Assembly: GCA_964541895.1 (NCBI GenBank)
Contig: CAZISM010000003.1
Span: forward strand, 62,001 to 126,000
Direction: 5' to 3'
DNA: 64,000 nt
From: CAZISM01 sp964541895
GTDB taxonomy: Bacteria; Zhuqueibacterota; Zhuqueibacteria; Residuimicrobiales; Residuimicrobiaceae
Shown here: one piece after another, positions 63,782 through 64,000 of the stretch
Layout of the letters: each line of letters begins with the position of its first letter
How positions within the stretch are numbered: the first letter of the stretch is position 1
The notes under the pieces: model-generated
What the model was told of the DNA's origin: nothing
The model's database searches: none
What the model saw: only the letters and a program-made list of their open reading frames with translations
Program-made: the position numbers and the translations under genes

Positions 63782-64000
63782 AATTGTACCATTATTCCTT
63801 TATCAACATATCGCGAAGAGCAGTAAAGCATACCAAGAAAAGGCTCTGTGGTATGATAATTAACATTTATAAAAAGGTTATCAACATCCGGTTCTATGAT
63901 TTTTAAAATATAAATTATTATAAAAAATGATGTTGTAAAAAAGACCTTCAAATTTATCCACAATGCATGATCTGTCGGCCCTAAAGCATCAGTTTTCTGA
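63782..64000. promoter_or_regulatory. dnaA upstream region with a perfect DnaA box and candidate promoter
   Basis: On the minus strand TTGATA (63884-63879) and AATTAT (63861-63856), 17 bases apart, form a candidate dnaA promoter. One perfect DnaA box TTATCCACA lies at 63954-63962. Two one-mismatch boxes (TTATCAACA) lie at 63800-63808 and 63878-63886, the latter covering the -35 box. An AT-rich run (63900-63930) sits between. This could be a second part of a bipartite origin as well as an autoregulatory region. No gene is seen between 63782 and 64000. Confidence 0.6.

Noticed and set aside
1..64000. tRNA, rRNA, CRISPR arrays, insertion sequences, prophage genes
   Set aside because: I looked for repeats with spacers, transposase motifs and tRNA-like gaps and saw none; nearly all of the window is taken by genes with ordinary chromosomal functions.

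Overview
The window is a stretch of a Gram-negative bacterial chromosome that includes the replication-origin region. It holds lipid A and LPS-type genes (LpxL-like acyltransferase, two GT9 heptosyltransferase-like enzymes), an outer-membrane patatin/barrel protein and a zinc-linked outer-membrane protein, so the cell has two membranes. The mix of YfhO, LiaF-like, FecR, YtxH/DUF948, DUF4388 receivers and hydrogenase-linked sensor kinases fits an uncultured anaerobe of the FCB/KSB1/Calditrichota type; this placement is inference. A 100-base N gap with duplicated flanks inside gyrA shows a draft assembly.

Positions 1-21.3 kb, all minus strand, form one very long operon (read from 21.3 kb down to 1). 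It starts with a formate-dehydrogenase-like molybdopterin protein that lacks the usual catalytic residues, then sulfhydrogenase beta- and gamma-like electron-transfer subunits, a HycI-type protease, and a complete group 4 membrane-bound [NiFe] hydrogenase (HyfD, B, G, C, H, E, F, I). It ends with a signalling block: two paralogous histidine kinases built on a [FeFe]-hydrogenase-like domain, a receiver with a C-terminal membrane helix, two single receivers, a receiver-PAS-kinase hybrid and a DRTGG protein. The large hydrogenase subunit is split by an in-frame TGA exactly at the second cysteine of its N-terminal nickel-binding motif. A 7-bp perfect hairpin with a G-starting loop lies 17 nt downstream, as expected for a bacterial selenocysteine (SECIS) signal. 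This is the most interesting observation in the window.

Positions 21.8-35.1 kb, plus strand: adenine deaminase; a group of DUF4388 proteins with degenerate receivers and degenerate GTPase-like domains; a gluzincin-like protease; an envelope cluster (LpxL-like, two GT9, TsaC, DUF3108); a deoxyhypusine-synthase-like protein; and a membrane protein. Positions 35.1-39.6 kb, minus strand: YfhO-family protein, sensor kinase, SDR reductase. Positions 39.8-47.5 kb, plus strand: LiaF-like protein; a ribbon-helix-helix regulator with a 24-bp palindromic operator in its own promoter, followed by sat and cysC; a zinc-uptake locus (small His-rich membrane protein, His-rich outer-membrane protein, znuA, znuC, znuB); YtxH and DUF948 proteins; a clear terminator. 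Positions 47.5-50.2 kb, minus strand: anmK, GlcNAc-kinase-like, bioY. Then a plus-strand patatin/barrel protein, a minus-strand FecR protein and an unknown protein.

Positions 55.0-64.0 kb, minus strand: the replication block dnaA, (oriC), dnaN, recF, DUF721, gyrB, gyrA. The dnaA-dnaN gap has four perfect DnaA boxes and an AT-rich element. A further perfect box and a candidate promoter lie upstream of dnaA.
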